From Parapedobacter pyrenivorans (GTDB lineage Bacteria > Bacteroidota > Bacteroidia > Sphingobacteriales > Sphingobacteriaceae), in contig NZ_BMER01000006.1 in NCBI RefSeq assembly GCF_014636865.1, forward strand, positions 62,001-126,000: a DNA stretch of 64,000 bases, written 5' to 3'. A model generated the notes under the pieces. It saw nothing but the letters and a program-made list of their open reading frames with translations, did not search any database and was not told the origin of the DNA. This document shows, piece after piece, positions 7,394 through 15,351 of the stretch. Made by a program: the position numbers and the translations under genes. The stretch's first letter is position 1. Each line of letters opens with the position of its first letter.

Positions 7394-7745
7394 ATGTATA
7401 CCAAAGTAGCCTTTACCATTGAGCAACAAATCGCCCAGCTTAAGGCCCGCGGGCTAGAAATGTTACTATCGGTTAGCGGGATATTGGTGGCCCATGCAAG
7501 CCGATAAACAGCAGCATATCTTTAAACCCAACAGCAGGTTTAGCGATGTCATTAACTTGTATACTTTGATAGAGAACTCCGCATCTTGTTGTTCGATATT
7601 ATCGAAAAGATAGAAATCAGCGTGGTGGTTTCACGATACCAGCCTTTTTGCCAATGTTCCTGAATTGATAAGTCAGAGCCGCTCTGGAAGTAAGGAGGTA
7701 GTATGGCGATCTCCACTGCTTTCTGACTGCCTAATGGGGTTATGA
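7394..7745 (+). pseudogene. Decayed Abi_2 (AbiD/AbiF-like) abortive-infection gene
   Basis: The N-terminus MYTKVAFTIEQQIAQLKARGL (in frame from ATG 7394) is the Abi_2 start motif. After a deletion a second frame gives YYRLAGYWWP and HIFKPNSRFSDVINLY, and a third frame gives FDRELRILLFDIIEKIEI, all in the right order for the family. The later part (about 7640-7690, DTSLFANVPELI) is still recognisable. At least one deletion and two frameshifts make it inactive. The surrounding PIN toxin and ORF6N gene fit a worn defence/mobile region. Confidence 0.7.
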
Positions 7746-7753
7746 ATGTGGAC

Positions 7754-7805
7754 TTGGATATTATACACAGACTTTTTATCTTTATCGAAACCAAGGTGAC
7801 CTGGG
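7754..7805 (-). repeat. 52-nt repeat, copy 1 (copy 2 at 18553-18604)
   Basis: This stretch differs from 18553-18604 by only a few bases. Read on the minus strand both copies keep the same frame (PGH[LV]GFDK then KK and VYNIQ), with several differences at third positions, so it is probably a coding fragment of a duplicated gene end. It lies immediately upstream of the lipoprotein gene starting at 7807. Confidence 0.6.
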
Positions 7806-7806
7806 T

Positions 7807-9468
7807 ATGATCCTTATCAAGCGAAGCACGTTTCTTAGTTTGTTTTTTGGAATAGTTGCTATAACCACCGTCAATAGTTGTGCAACGAGAAACAGCGAGA
7901 TAATAAAAAGAAATAAGTTCTCAGAAGGCTTTATGAACGAGTACAGTAATACGTCGTTAAAAGTGAAGGTAAGTCTTTACGGCAACGCGATTATTGGCAG
8001 CAAAAATATTTCATTCCCGAAATTCCGACGTGAATTAAGGGCCCACCAAATACCTCTGCCCAAAAACGTTGTTCTATGGGGGACATATCGGGCCGTCGAT
8101 AGACCCATGTATATCTTGGGTTATTTAATAGAGGATCCATCTCTTACAGATTACACACGGGACACTTCCATCCATGGCTCAACGTATTACTATAAAATCT
8201 ATCGAAATAAGGAAACTGTTTTTTCCGACATTCTGGTGCCATTGTATACTAATACTTACTTAAATATCCTAGATATTAAATTTGATGAAACACGTGAAGG
8301 CCCAGAATTTTTAGCATACATCAACAAGTCGATAGAGACCGTTTTCAGTTCTTTAAAAACAGGTGACAAATTCGACGAACTTGTGTTTGATGATATATAT
8401 AATACAGGACTCAATATCGCTGATAGTTGTTTTGAAAGTAACGGAGAATGCAACTACCTTTTGCCCGTAGACACGCTCTCAGCCATCATACGAAATCAAG
8501 AAAACAGCAATATAGGATTGGATCAAATATTTAAAACTTTTACTTCTTTTCTCGGTGAACCAGTAGCGTATACCGATTCTGACCAGGCGAAAGAGGAACC
8601 TGTACACCGCCATAAAATTACTATTGATTCGCTGGTTGATACGATCCGGGATGAACAGGTAGTTATGTTCAATGAAAATCACTTTGCACCTCAATGCCGC
8701 CTTTTAGTCAACTTAATGCTTGACAGACTCTACGAACATGGATTCAGAACGCTCGCATTGGAAGGGCTTGCAGACGACGATGACCGCGTTAATAGTACAG
8801 GATTTCCGGTCATGGAAAGCGGGTTTTATACTAGGGATCCGAACATGGCGAATTTGATTAGGGTAGCCAAAATGACGGGTTTCCGTATTATAGGTTATGA
8901 GGACTTAAAGGGCTCTCGAAACCGGCAACTCGCTATGGCAAAAAATATCATTAAAAAGACACGAATTAAAAAGGGTAATGATGTCAAAATAGCGGTGCTT
9001 GGTGGTTTTGGAAACATAGGAGAAGATATAGATGACCAGGATCGGGGGACAATGGGCTTTTATTTCAAAGAACGAACAAAAATAGATCCGTTAACCATAA
9101 ACCAAACCAAGTTTTTGCCGAGAACATTTGACGATGATAGGATTGAAATAGTAGAGTCCTCGGATGCTGATGATAATTTTGATATTTATATAGCAAACTT
9201 TTTAAACCCGCGCCGGATTTTCTTAGGGGCAGACTTGGCATATACTGAAGTTGACATCCCATTTAAAGGGTATGAAAATCGAAAAGATCTTGGCTTTTAC
9301 GTTTATAAAAAAGAAGAGTATATACTGGATCGCGGCGCAATACCTATTTCGGTAAGCTATATGTCCAATCAAATACCACTGAAACTTCCGGACGGCGAAT
9401 ATACTTGTATCTTAAAAAATACAAGCGGAGAAGTTATTGAAAAGCAGGACATCGTCGTGAATCAATAA
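7807..9468 (+). CDS. Lipoprotein with EreA/ChaN-like C-terminal domain
   Basis: A 553-residue lipoprotein: hydrophobic signal segment (residues 7-20) and a cysteine at about residue 25 in VNSCA. Residues about 270-470 carry the N-E-N-H motif (VVMFNENHFAPQCR), a following GFRTLALEGL and later ED/H residues, the layout of the erythromycin-esterase-like / ChaN / TraB fold, whose members hydrolyse esters or bind haem. The N-terminal 250 residues are unassigned and the C-terminal 60 residues look beta-rich. The substrate cannot be inferred from sequence. Confidence 0.6.
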   Translation: MILIKRSTFLSLFFGIVAITTVNSCATRNSEIIKRNKFSEGFMNEYSNTSLKVKVSLYGNAIIGSKNISFPKFRRELRAHQIPLPKNVVLWGTYRAVDRPMYILGYLIEDPSLTDYTRDTSIHGSTYYYKIYRNKETVFSDILVPLYTNTYLNILDIKFDETREGPEFLAYINKSIETVFSSLKTGDKFDELVFDDIYNTGLNIADSCFESNGECNYLLPVDTLSAIIRNQENSNIGLDQIFKTFTSFLGEPVAYTDSDQAKEEPVHRHKITIDSLVDTIRDEQVVMFNENHFAPQCRLLVNLMLDRLYEHGFRTLALEGLADDDDRVNSTGFPVMESGFYTRDPNMANLIRVAKMTGFRIIGYEDLKGSRNRQLAMAKNIIKKTRIKKGNDVKIAVLGGFGNIGEDIDDQDRGTMGFYFKERTKIDPLTINQTKFLPRTFDDDRIEIVESSDADDNFDIYIANFLNPRRIFLGADLAYTEVDIPFKGYENRKDLGFYVYKKEEYILDRGAIPISVSYMSNQIPLKLPDGEYTCILKNTSGEVIEKQDIVVNQ

Positions 9469-9587
9469 CATGGGAATCAAAGGGCCTGCCCGTCATCTTG
9501 TAGTTCTTCCGACGCTTTCGTAGACAAAGAAACCCGTTACCTTTTGGGCGACAAACAGGTATTATCGGATTTGTAGGATTAAATGTA

Positions 9588-10058
9588 ATGATAGACAGTG
9601 ACTTGGCAACACTTAAGGGGTTAGAAACCAAGGTGCTGAACCAAGCCGTAAGACGCAATATTGAGCGATTTCCCAACGATTTCATGTTTCAATTGACTAA
9701 GGATGAGTGGGCCAACTTGCGGTCACAATTTGTGACCGCAAGTTGGGGAGGTCGGCGAAACGAGCCCTTTGTGTTTACTGAGCACTGGGTACTAATGCTA
9801 TCGAGCGTCCTCAACAGCCAACGGGCTATCCAAGTCAACATACGAATCATGCGGATATTTAACCAGCTCCGAACAGCTATCATGAGCGAAACTGATATTC
9901 GCCTCGAAATTGAAAAGATAAAACGCTCACTGGACAACCAAGATAAAAACATCGAACTCGTATTTCAGTACCTCGATGAACTGAACGATAAGATTAAGAG
10001 ACCGCCACTATTGCCGGACAGGGAGATGGTGGGATATAAGATTGGGGAAAACAATTGA
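9588..10058 (+). CDS. ORF6N-domain protein (phage-type DNA-binding), N-terminus worn
   Basis: A 156-residue ORF that starts in the middle of the ORF6N motif: MIDSDLATLKGLETKVLNQAV, NIERFPNDFMFQL, then WGGRRNEPFVFTEHWVLML and an R-A-I-Q-V-N-I-x-I-M-R motif, followed by a coiled-coil-like tail (about residues 100-145). ORF6N domains are found in phage anti-repressor-like proteins. The family normally begins about 15 residues earlier with I-Y-x-I-R-G-x-x-V-M; here the in-frame upstream codons do not match, so the N-terminus is probably damaged. The stop is 2 nt before the ATG of the next lipoprotein. Confidence 0.65.
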   Translation: MIDSDLATLKGLETKVLNQAVRRNIERFPNDFMFQLTKDEWANLRSQFVTASWGGRRNEPFVFTEHWVLMLSSVLNSQRAIQVNIRIMRIFNQLRTAIMSETDIRLEIEKIKRSLDNQDKNIELVFQYLDELNDKIKRPPLLPDREMVGYKIGENN

Positions 10059-10060
10059 TT

Positions 10061-10381
10061 ATGAAAAGTATCTGTTTTCTGATTGGCATCGCGGCGATTA
10101 CCCTATTCTCCTGCGACAAAGCACCTCAATTACGCTTGGACGGCGTGCCCAAATCGGTAACGCAACTTATTGACGACAACTGCTTCTGTGAACCGCGAAT
10201 CGGCTTGTTTAAATGGGATGGACGGTCGTTTTATGTGCACTGTTTTATCGGCCCTGCCTGCGATACGATTGCCAGCATTTTCGACGAGCAAGGCAATCCA
10301 GCAGAGCTCACCGACGACGAATGACAAGTCTTTTGGGAAGAAAAGAAACTGGTTAAAATGATTTGGGTCTGCGGGGAATAA
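10061..10381 (+). pseudogene. Small lipoprotein gene with premature stop (paralogue of the gene at 29597)
   Basis: Lipobox ITLFSC near residue 18 after a short signal peptide. The reading frame matches the intact copy at 29597-29917 but a TGA replaces the CGG codon at 10322-10324, after 87 codons, leaving 18 codons (to the TAA at 10379-10381) untranslated. Other differences are single substitutions. The ATG at 10061 is preferred to the TTG at 10055 because it starts the signal peptide MKSICFLIG. Function unknown; the protein contains conserved cysteines (CFCEPR, GPAC). Confidence 0.6.
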
Positions 10382-10395
10382 GGTAACGAAAAGCA

Positions 10396-10424
10396 AAGCC
10401 CCGAAACAGAAACAATCGGGGCTT
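10396..10424. terminator. Hairpin terminator between the lipoprotein and cold-shock genes
   Basis: AAGCCCCGA (10396-10404) pairs with TCGGGGCTT (10416-10424) around an 11-nt loop. It lies between two convergent genes and the same stem occurs in five other places in this window (6343, 14867, 29932, 38570 and, degenerate, 45123). No strong U-tract follows, as usual for this phylum. Confidence 0.6.
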
Positions 10425-10438
10425 GTGAGTCGATGCTC

Positions 10439-10888
10439 CTAACGTTTTACCACCGCTGTGGCCTGCATGCCGCGAGGGCTCCGCGTGGGGGTGTACGATA
10501 CCTTATCGCCTATGCTCAGTTCCGTGGTTGGCTCGGCAAAGCTGTTCACGTGTACAAAAAGGCGCTCCTGGGTTTGGTCGTTGACAATAAACCCATAGCC
10601 TTTGGAAGGATCGAAATAACTGACAACGCCAGTAGGTATGGCATCAGGGTCATCGGGGAGCGCCTTGGGGATGTCGATGACAATGTCTTCCACTGCTGCC
10701 TTATAGGCGTTTTTCGGATCTGGTGGTGTATCCGAAAGGTTTCCGTTTTCATCCACGTAAGCCATCATTTCTTCGAGGCTTTTTTGTTTTACCGGCAATT
10801 GCCGCCGCTCATCCCTGCGGAACTCTTTTTCTCTTCGTCTTTCAATTTTTTTCTTTCGTCGTTCTCGTTTACTAAATGTTTCTGCCAT
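10439..10888 (-). CDS. Cold-shock domain protein with basic N-terminal extension
   Basis: A 149-residue protein. Residues 85-149 form a cold-shock domain with the RNA-binding motifs KGYGFI and LFVHV, and the first 35 residues are strongly basic (SKRERRKKKIERRREKEF), the arrangement of the longer cold-shock proteins of Bacteroidota. It should bind single-stranded RNA/DNA as an RNA chaperone. Length and domain order look normal. A truncated copy is found at 29975-30221. Confidence 0.85.
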   Translation of the reverse strand: MAETFSKRERRKKKIERRREKEFRRDERRQLPVKQKSLEEMMAYVDENGNLSDTPPDPKNAYKAAVEDIVIDIPKALPDDPDAIPTGVVSYFDPSKGYGFIVNDQTQERLFVHVNSFAEPTTELSIGDKVSYTPTRSPRGMQATAVVKR

Positions 10889-11279
10889 TAATTTTTTCCT
10901 TATTTATTTTATGTTGTGATTATTTTTTTAGTTAATAATACAAAGCCACCCACGGCTTTCGCCACCGGTGTACCTCGGATTTCAGAAAAGAAAACTTATC
11001 AGAAAGCGTTGCCGGAAAGCAACGCCAAAGCGTGTGTATACCCTTGATTCGTCATAGAATTGCACGAATATACGAAAAATTACCGAGGTTTTGAAATGTA
11101 ACCATAATCGGGCGTACCCAGGTACAGGCTGTTGCAGGCTAAAATTGGCCGGGAATATGGTTTGGTATAAATAGTACAAATGTGCTGCAGATCCCGGCAA
11201 ACCAAAGTACCCTTTATAGCCGAAACAAAGCTGACAATATTCAGGGATTATACGCAGAACCGGGTTGCCCGAGTGAACA

Positions 11280-11387
11280 CTAACGGTCATTAAAAATTGA
11301 AGCGAGTTTTTCGTCAAGCTCTTGATCATCGATGCCATACCGCCCAATAATGATTCCTTGGCCGTATATTCCGGCTAGCCAGAAAGG
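11280..11387 (-). pseudogene. C-terminal gene fragment with a shared tail
   Basis: About 35 codons in one frame give AGIYGQGIIIGRYG followed by LDEKLASIFNDR and TAG at 11280-11282. The last 13 codons also occur at 17093-17129, where the same frame ends FNDH and stop. No start codon is visible and the frame is closed upstream by TAG. It looks like the tail of a gene that was truncated; the family is not known. Confidence 0.35.
11287..11323. repeat. 37-nt repeat, copy 1 (copy 2 at 17093-17129)
   Basis: The sequence from TCATTAAAAATTG to CAAGCTCTT is identical in the two places except for one base. In both it encodes the last codons before a stop on the minus strand. Confidence 0.75.
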
Positions 11388-11442
11388 CTACTTTTTATAA
11401 CATCGTGAAAAGCTCGTCACCGAAACCACTTCCGGTATTCAA

Positions 11443-11476
11443 TTTCGCAGCAAATTTGCATTGCCGCTACTTTTGC
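11443..11476 (+). promoter_or_regulatory. Promoter of the DsbD-N-like gene
   Basis: A perfect -7 element TACTTTTGC is at 11468-11476 and a near -33 box (TTTC) at 11443-11446 with about 21 nt between. The transcription start would be near 11483, about 50 nt before the chosen ATG at 11534, so the upstream start at 11405 of the longest frame cannot be used. Confidence 0.55.
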
Positions 11477-11533
11477 ATACATTTAGCAGAAGATAATATA
11501 AACGCTTATAACATAGGCCTTAATTTGATAGGT

Positions 11534-11989
11534 ATGATAAAAAAATCAGCATTAGTGGTAGTTCTCTTCACCTTCGCTTCCACTGCCTGCATATGCCAAA
11601 TCCTGACCCCGGTTAAGTGGCAGTTTGGTTCAAAGAAAATAACCGACAAAGAGGCCGTCATCTTTGTAAAAGCAACAATGGCTAAAGGATGGCACATCTA
11701 TTCCCTTAACGTCCCGGAAGGCGGACCTATCAAAACCGCTATTGATTTTAAGCCCGACGGTGCTTATTCGGTAATTGGAAAAACCCTGGAGCCTAAGCCC
11801 AAGATGAACTATGAAATGGTTTTCGATATCGATGTGCCTTACTTCGATAATGAGGTTGTGTTTCAGCAAAAAGTTGGATTGCATGAGCAGGGGGAAGTGA
11901 AAGTAAAGGGAGTGGTTGCGTTTTCTGCTTGCGATGCGGAACGCTGCTTACCGGAAGACGAAGTTGAATTTGTCGTTACCGTGAGATAG
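11534..11989 (+). CDS. Secreted DsbD N-terminal-domain-like protein
   Basis: A 151-residue protein with a signal peptide (residues 3-20) and a single domain resembling the periplasmic alpha domain of DsbD: W-H-I-Y-S-L-N near residue 55, a G-P-I motif, and a C-terminal CDAERCLPE motif (about residues 135-142) in which two cysteines five residues apart match the redox pair of that domain. It should accept electrons or handle thiols in the periplasm. The domain stands alone here, without the membrane part of DsbD. The start was chosen from the promoter. Confidence 0.75.
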   Translation: MIKKSALVVVLFTFASTACICQILTPVKWQFGSKKITDKEAVIFVKATMAKGWHIYSLNVPEGGPIKTAIDFKPDGAYSVIGKTLEPKPKMNYEMVFDIDVPYFDNEVVFQQKVGLHEQGEVKVKGVVAFSACDAERCLPEDEVEFVVTVR

Positions 11990-12006
11990 ATCACTATTGA
12001 ACTGCC

Positions 12007-12762
12007 ATGGAGGTGACCACCGAACGGATCTATAGGGATAAAGAATTGGCGCTGGCGTCATTTCTGGGCGGACCATTGGCTATAGGGTACCTCATAGCCG
12101 AGAACTTCAAGGTCTTTGAGCAGCGTGATAAAGTGCGCATCACATGGATAGCCACGCTACTATCCACGGTGGTTATATTTGCGAGCCCATTCTTGGTACC
12201 TGCCCTAGAAAAAATCCCGAATTTCATCGTTCCGCTCGTTTATACCACGATTGCCTATGCATTGGTAAACCGATTCCAAGGTGAACGCATTGAGGCACAT
12301 ATCGATGCCGGAGGAGAAGTGCATAGCTGGAAACGGACAATAGGCGTTGGCCTGATTGGCCTGGTGATTACCCTTGTGGCTTTATTAGGCACCGGATTAG
12401 TGGTGGATGCCATCGTAAATGCTGATATTACTTCAAAAACCTATGGCCGCATGCAGCATGAAATCAGTTTTGACACCACGAATATACCGGAAAGGGAGGT
12501 TGACCGCATTGCATACAGCTTGCGATTGGGTGGATTCTTTGACGACGAGGTGACCAAATACGTTCATGTGGAAAAAGTGGGCAACGACATCGAACTGTAT
12601 ATCTCCGTAGCGGATGGCGCAGCGGCTGATAACACGACGCTCACCCTTTTCAGGGGGCTGTTGAAAGTTGTACAGGAACGTAGTCCGGATAACCGTGTTT
12701 ATCTGAACCTAGTAGTGGAGCGGCTGGACAATGTGGTGAAAAGAATGACAATGGGCGATTAA
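12007..12762 (+). CDS. Membrane protein of unknown function with four helices
   Basis: A 251-residue protein beginning with a soluble stretch, then hydrophobic segments at about residues 17-32, 48-64, 70-85 and 113-135, followed by a soluble C-terminal domain of about 115 residues. No family was recognised. It begins 17 nt after the DsbD-N-like gene and ends 60 nt before the response regulator, so it may be part of the same transcript. The C-terminal domain may lie in the periplasm or cytoplasm. Confidence 0.55.
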   Translation: MEVTTERIYRDKELALASFLGGPLAIGYLIAENFKVFEQRDKVRITWIATLLSTVVIFASPFLVPALEKIPNFIVPLVYTTIAYALVNRFQGERIEAHIDAGGEVHSWKRTIGVGLIGLVITLVALLGTGLVVDAIVNADITSKTYGRMQHEISFDTTNIPEREVDRIAYSLRLGGFFDDEVTKYVHVEKVGNDIELYISVADGAAADNTTLTLFRGLLKVVQERSPDNRVYLNLVVERLDNVVKRMTMGD

Positions 12763-12773
12763 CATAAAACATT

Positions 12774-12806
12774 AGCTGCTTGCCGCTTGGAGTGGTGAGG
12801 ATAGCA
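12774..12806. repeat. 33-nt repeat, copy 1 (copy 2 at 55615-55648)
   Basis: AGCTGCTTGCCGCTTGGAG followed by TGGTGAGGATAGCA matches 55615-55648 with three mismatches and one gap. It is just upstream of a response regulator here and in an intergenic stretch upstream of an AraC gene there. Function unknown. Confidence 0.5.
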
Positions 12807-12821
12807 TATCAGATTTCTTTA

Positions 12822-13610
12822 ATGAGTAAACCGAAAAATGTAATATTGGGCATGCATACCCGCACGGCGATATCCGTTGATGACGAACAGGCAGCTCATT
12901 ATGCCTTGCATAACCTATTGAAGGGCTATCACGGCATTAAACTGATTGGGCAAGCCCATAACGGAACGGAAGCTGTGACGCTCATCAACAGCCTAAAGCC
13001 GGAAATCGTCTTTCTGGACGTCCAAATGCCGGACATGAACGGCTTTGAGGTGCTGAAGCGCCTCTCCTATCAGCCCTATATTGTGTTTTGCACGGCTTAT
13101 GACCAATATGCCATCGAGGCGTTCAACCAAAACTCCATCGACTACCTGCTCAAACCGGTGGATGATAAACGCTTTGCCCAATGCGTGGGTAAAATAGAGA
13201 AATTCATTCCGAAGCATCAGGAAATCGATGTTTCCAAATTGATGGATTGGAGCAGCATGCTGAACCCGCCAAAAAAAGCCTTTGCGATACCGATAACCGT
13301 GCGTTCGAAGATAACCTTTGTGCCGTGTGAGACGATAGCGTTTTGCGCTGCCCGGGATGGCTATGTGTCGTTGGTCACCGACGATGGGACAGAGCACGTA
13401 TGTGACTTGACATTGAAACAACTGGAAGAACGCTTGCCCGATGATTTCTTGCGCGTCCAAAAATCATACATCGTCAAAAAAACGAAAATAGAAACCGTGG
13501 AAAAACATTTCAATAACCGGCTTGTGCTTACCATGGCAGATAATAGCCGCACCAAAATAACCACCGGCACCAGTTACATCAGTGTGATAAGACGGGAACT
13601 GCTGCTATAG
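12822..13610 (+). CDS. LytTR-family response regulator
   Basis: A 262-residue response regulator. The receiver domain shows the acid pocket D20-D21-E22, phosphorylation site D66 in VFLDVQMPD, T91 in VFCTAYD and K111 in DYLLKPV. The C-terminal LytTR DNA-binding domain occupies about residues 160-260 (DGYVSLV, FLRVQKSYIV). It is phosphorylated by the LytS-type kinase encoded just downstream (13718). The ATG at 12822 gives a normal receiver; an even shorter start at 12852 is possible. Confidence 0.88.
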   Translation: MSKPKNVILGMHTRTAISVDDEQAAHYALHNLLKGYHGIKLIGQAHNGTEAVTLINSLKPEIVFLDVQMPDMNGFEVLKRLSYQPYIVFCTAYDQYAIEAFNQNSIDYLLKPVDDKRFAQCVGKIEKFIPKHQEIDVSKLMDWSSMLNPPKKAFAIPITVRSKITFVPCETIAFCAARDGYVSLVTDDGTEHVCDLTLKQLEERLPDDFLRVQKSYIVKKTKIETVEKHFNNRLVLTMADNSRTKITTGTSYISVIRRELLL

Positions 13611-13717
13611 ATTTAAGTTTATATTTTTCAGGTTGACCGGCTAGTTTTTCAGGTTTGGGGAAATAACGTTGGACATCCGGCGTGTTCCGTATTAATTTGG
13701 CCTAAAATAATTTCATT

Positions 13718-14854
13718 ATGGAGGCATACTTTGATTTTCTGTCGGCTTTTCTATTATTCTTTGCATTGACATACGTCTTGGCCCATCTGCCAGGGGTACA
13801 CTTTACCGAAAAATGGAAAAAGCAGAACCTGATATTTCTGGCGTCATCCGGACTATTGGCGCTTTGGCAATTGGTAAATGGGCGCGGCACCATCGAACCC
13901 TCCCATGTATGGTCGTTGGGTTTTATTTTCGTGGTATACAATGGCTACCTCCTCGTGAGCGGCTACATAAAGCGTGGGGGAAAGGTATCGAACGCCATCG
14001 TGGATTTCACGCTGTGTGCGCTTACACTCTTCGCGTCCACGTGCATAGTAGCCGTTTTGGATGGTTTCCCCATCAGGGAGGTGGTCCACCAACGATTTGA
14101 AGACGGCAGTTACATATTCAGACCGGGATACCTCCAATATATGATCGGTAGCAGCATCGGCTTTTCCTTCCTGATCATACCGTTCAAATATACTTACCTG
14201 TACATGCTGGACCAATTGGAAGAAAGACAACGGAATAGGATCAGTAAGCTGGAGTTACAGAAAAAAAATGTAGAGCTGCGATTCGACGCCCTGCAGGCAA
14301 AAGTCAATCCGCATTTCCTGTATAATTCGTTGAATTCCATTGCGGGGCTGGCAACCGTGGATGGCAATAAAACAAGGCAAATGGCCTTGGCGTTATCCCG
14401 GTTTTTCAGATACAGTATGAACCGCGAACAGGAAATGCTCATCACCGTGGAACAGGAAGCGGAAATGATGGAAACCTATCTGGAAATAGAGAAGATCCGT
14501 TTTGGTGACAAACTCACATACCGTGTGGAGATAGCGGACGACGCGAAGTCGTTCAGCATACCTAGAATGCTGCTCCAGCCCATCGTGGAAAACTGTATTA
14601 AGCATGGGATGAACCGAAATACGGTGCAGCTAAAAGTGGACATTTCGTTTACGTTGGCAGATTCAACACTGGCTATTTCAGTAAAAGACGACGGAACACC
14701 TTATGATGATGGCTTCACTGCTGGATATGGTATACAAAGTGTCTATGAGAAACTTGATCTGCTATTTCCTGGAAAATACCGCATTGAACTAAGTACGGAT
14801 AGTGAAAAAGTGTTTAGGATATTCTTAAATCGGCAGTCGAGCCAAACGAAATGA
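13718..14854 (+). CDS. LytS-type sensor histidine kinase
   Basis: A 378-residue kinase of the His_kinase (PF06580) class. Four to five transmembrane segments lie within residues 5-165, then a coiled coil, phospho-acceptor H199 in NPHFLYNSLNS, the N box with N292 in PIVENCIKHG, and a G box around residues 335-345. It should signal to the response regulator 107 nt upstream, an unusual order because the regulator comes first. The signal is unknown; the sensor part is only the membrane bundle. Confidence 0.87.
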   Translation: MEAYFDFLSAFLLFFALTYVLAHLPGVHFTEKWKKQNLIFLASSGLLALWQLVNGRGTIEPSHVWSLGFIFVVYNGYLLVSGYIKRGGKVSNAIVDFTLCALTLFASTCIVAVLDGFPIREVVHQRFEDGSYIFRPGYLQYMIGSSIGFSFLIIPFKYTYLYMLDQLEERQRNRISKLELQKKNVELRFDALQAKVNPHFLYNSLNSIAGLATVDGNKTRQMALALSRFFRYSMNREQEMLITVEQEAEMMETYLEIEKIRFGDKLTYRVEIADDAKSFSIPRMLLQPIVENCIKHGMNRNTVQLKVDISFTLADSTLAISVKDDGTPYDDGFTAGYGIQSVYEKLDLLFPGKYRIELSTDSEKVFRIFLNRQSSQTK

Positions 14855-14864
14855 GCTCCTTAAA

Positions 14865-15055
14865 CAAAGCCCCGAAACGGGGAGAATCGGGGCTTGCTAA
14901 CTAACCAATTATAAACCTAAATTATGAAAAGACAACTTTTATAAATTTTACTAACTGATTATATGACGCTTTCCGGCGCCGCTTTGTTACAGCAGGACTG
15001 TTAAGATATGTTAAAAAGACAATGGGGTGGAAAAAGAGAAACCCATTACCTGAAA
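14865..15055. repeat. Composite dispersed repeat, copy 2
   Basis: Hairpin AAGCCCCGA (14867-14875) / TCGGGGCTT (14887-14895), then the same leader-like block as copy 1, an ATG at 14924 whose frame is interrupted by the insertion of three codons including TAA, and the same GTTAA... and AGAAACCCATTACC blocks. It follows the LytS kinase gene directly and could serve as its terminator. Confidence 0.75.
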
Positions 15056-15129
15056 GATAAGGGGGGTGTACTTTCCGGAATATCCACTAAATCAAAAAAA
15101 TAAATTTTTTAGCATTTTTATCTATATTA

Positions 15130-15160
15130 TTGGACGTCAAAAACTAAACGCCTATATTTA
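15130..15160 (+). promoter_or_regulatory. Putative promoter in front of the YhcG gene
   Basis: TTGG at 15130-15133, 19 nt, then TATATTTA at 15153-15160, one base off the -7 consensus. The transcription start would be about 185 nt before the gene. Between them is a hairpin CCACC-TGAT-GGTGG (about 15211-15225) followed by a T-rich stretch. It may attenuate the leader; this is inference. Confidence 0.4.
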
Positions 15161-15351
15161 CCTCAAGCAGTTATCTATCTTAAAGTCACAATTTATGACT
15201 TCAAGACCAAACGACCACCTGATGGTGGAAATTTAGTTTTAAACTCAAATAATTAAACAGTAAGTATATCGAGGGGAATTTACTAATCAATTAGAACCCG
15301 TAATAAGGTCGCAATGTTGTGATGCATTGGATTATGGAAATAAATTGACCA

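Larger units (their letters stand above)
10053..10717. repeat. Segmental duplication, copy A (copy B at 29589-30221)
   Basis: From AATTGATTATG to TTTCGG the sequence matches 29589-30221 with few substitutions. The 32-bp length difference is explained by one deletion in copy B inside the cold-shock gene. Copy A keeps the intact cold-shock gene and a broken lipoprotein gene; copy B is the reverse. The unit ends in the middle of the cold-shock gene, so it was copied as DNA, not as a gene unit. Confidence 0.85.
10889..11442. other. Long gap with debris only
   Basis: No intact gene is supported. The longest minus-strand ORF (10982-11347) is poorly coding-like. The only coding-like part is at 11280-11387 on the minus strand. 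The left end should hold the promoter of the cold-shock gene, but no good -7 box was found. Confidence 0.4.

Noticed and set aside
10433-10891. Plus-strand 152-codon ORF
   Set aside because: It is the antisense shadow of the cold-shock gene, whose motifs are unambiguous.
10982-11347. 121-codon minus-strand ORF
   Set aside because: No domain or composition support. Its first part is only a shifted reading of the LDEKLASIFND tail, and the rest is in a region without codon bias.
14866-14895. CRISPR-like repeat because of its occurrence at several places
   Set aside because: The copies are kilobases apart, not spaced by unique spacers, and no cas gene is present.
15211-15240. Riboswitch in the leader of the YhcG gene
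   Set aside because: Only one short hairpin (CCACC-TGAT-GGTGG) is seen and no known aptamer motif was recognised.
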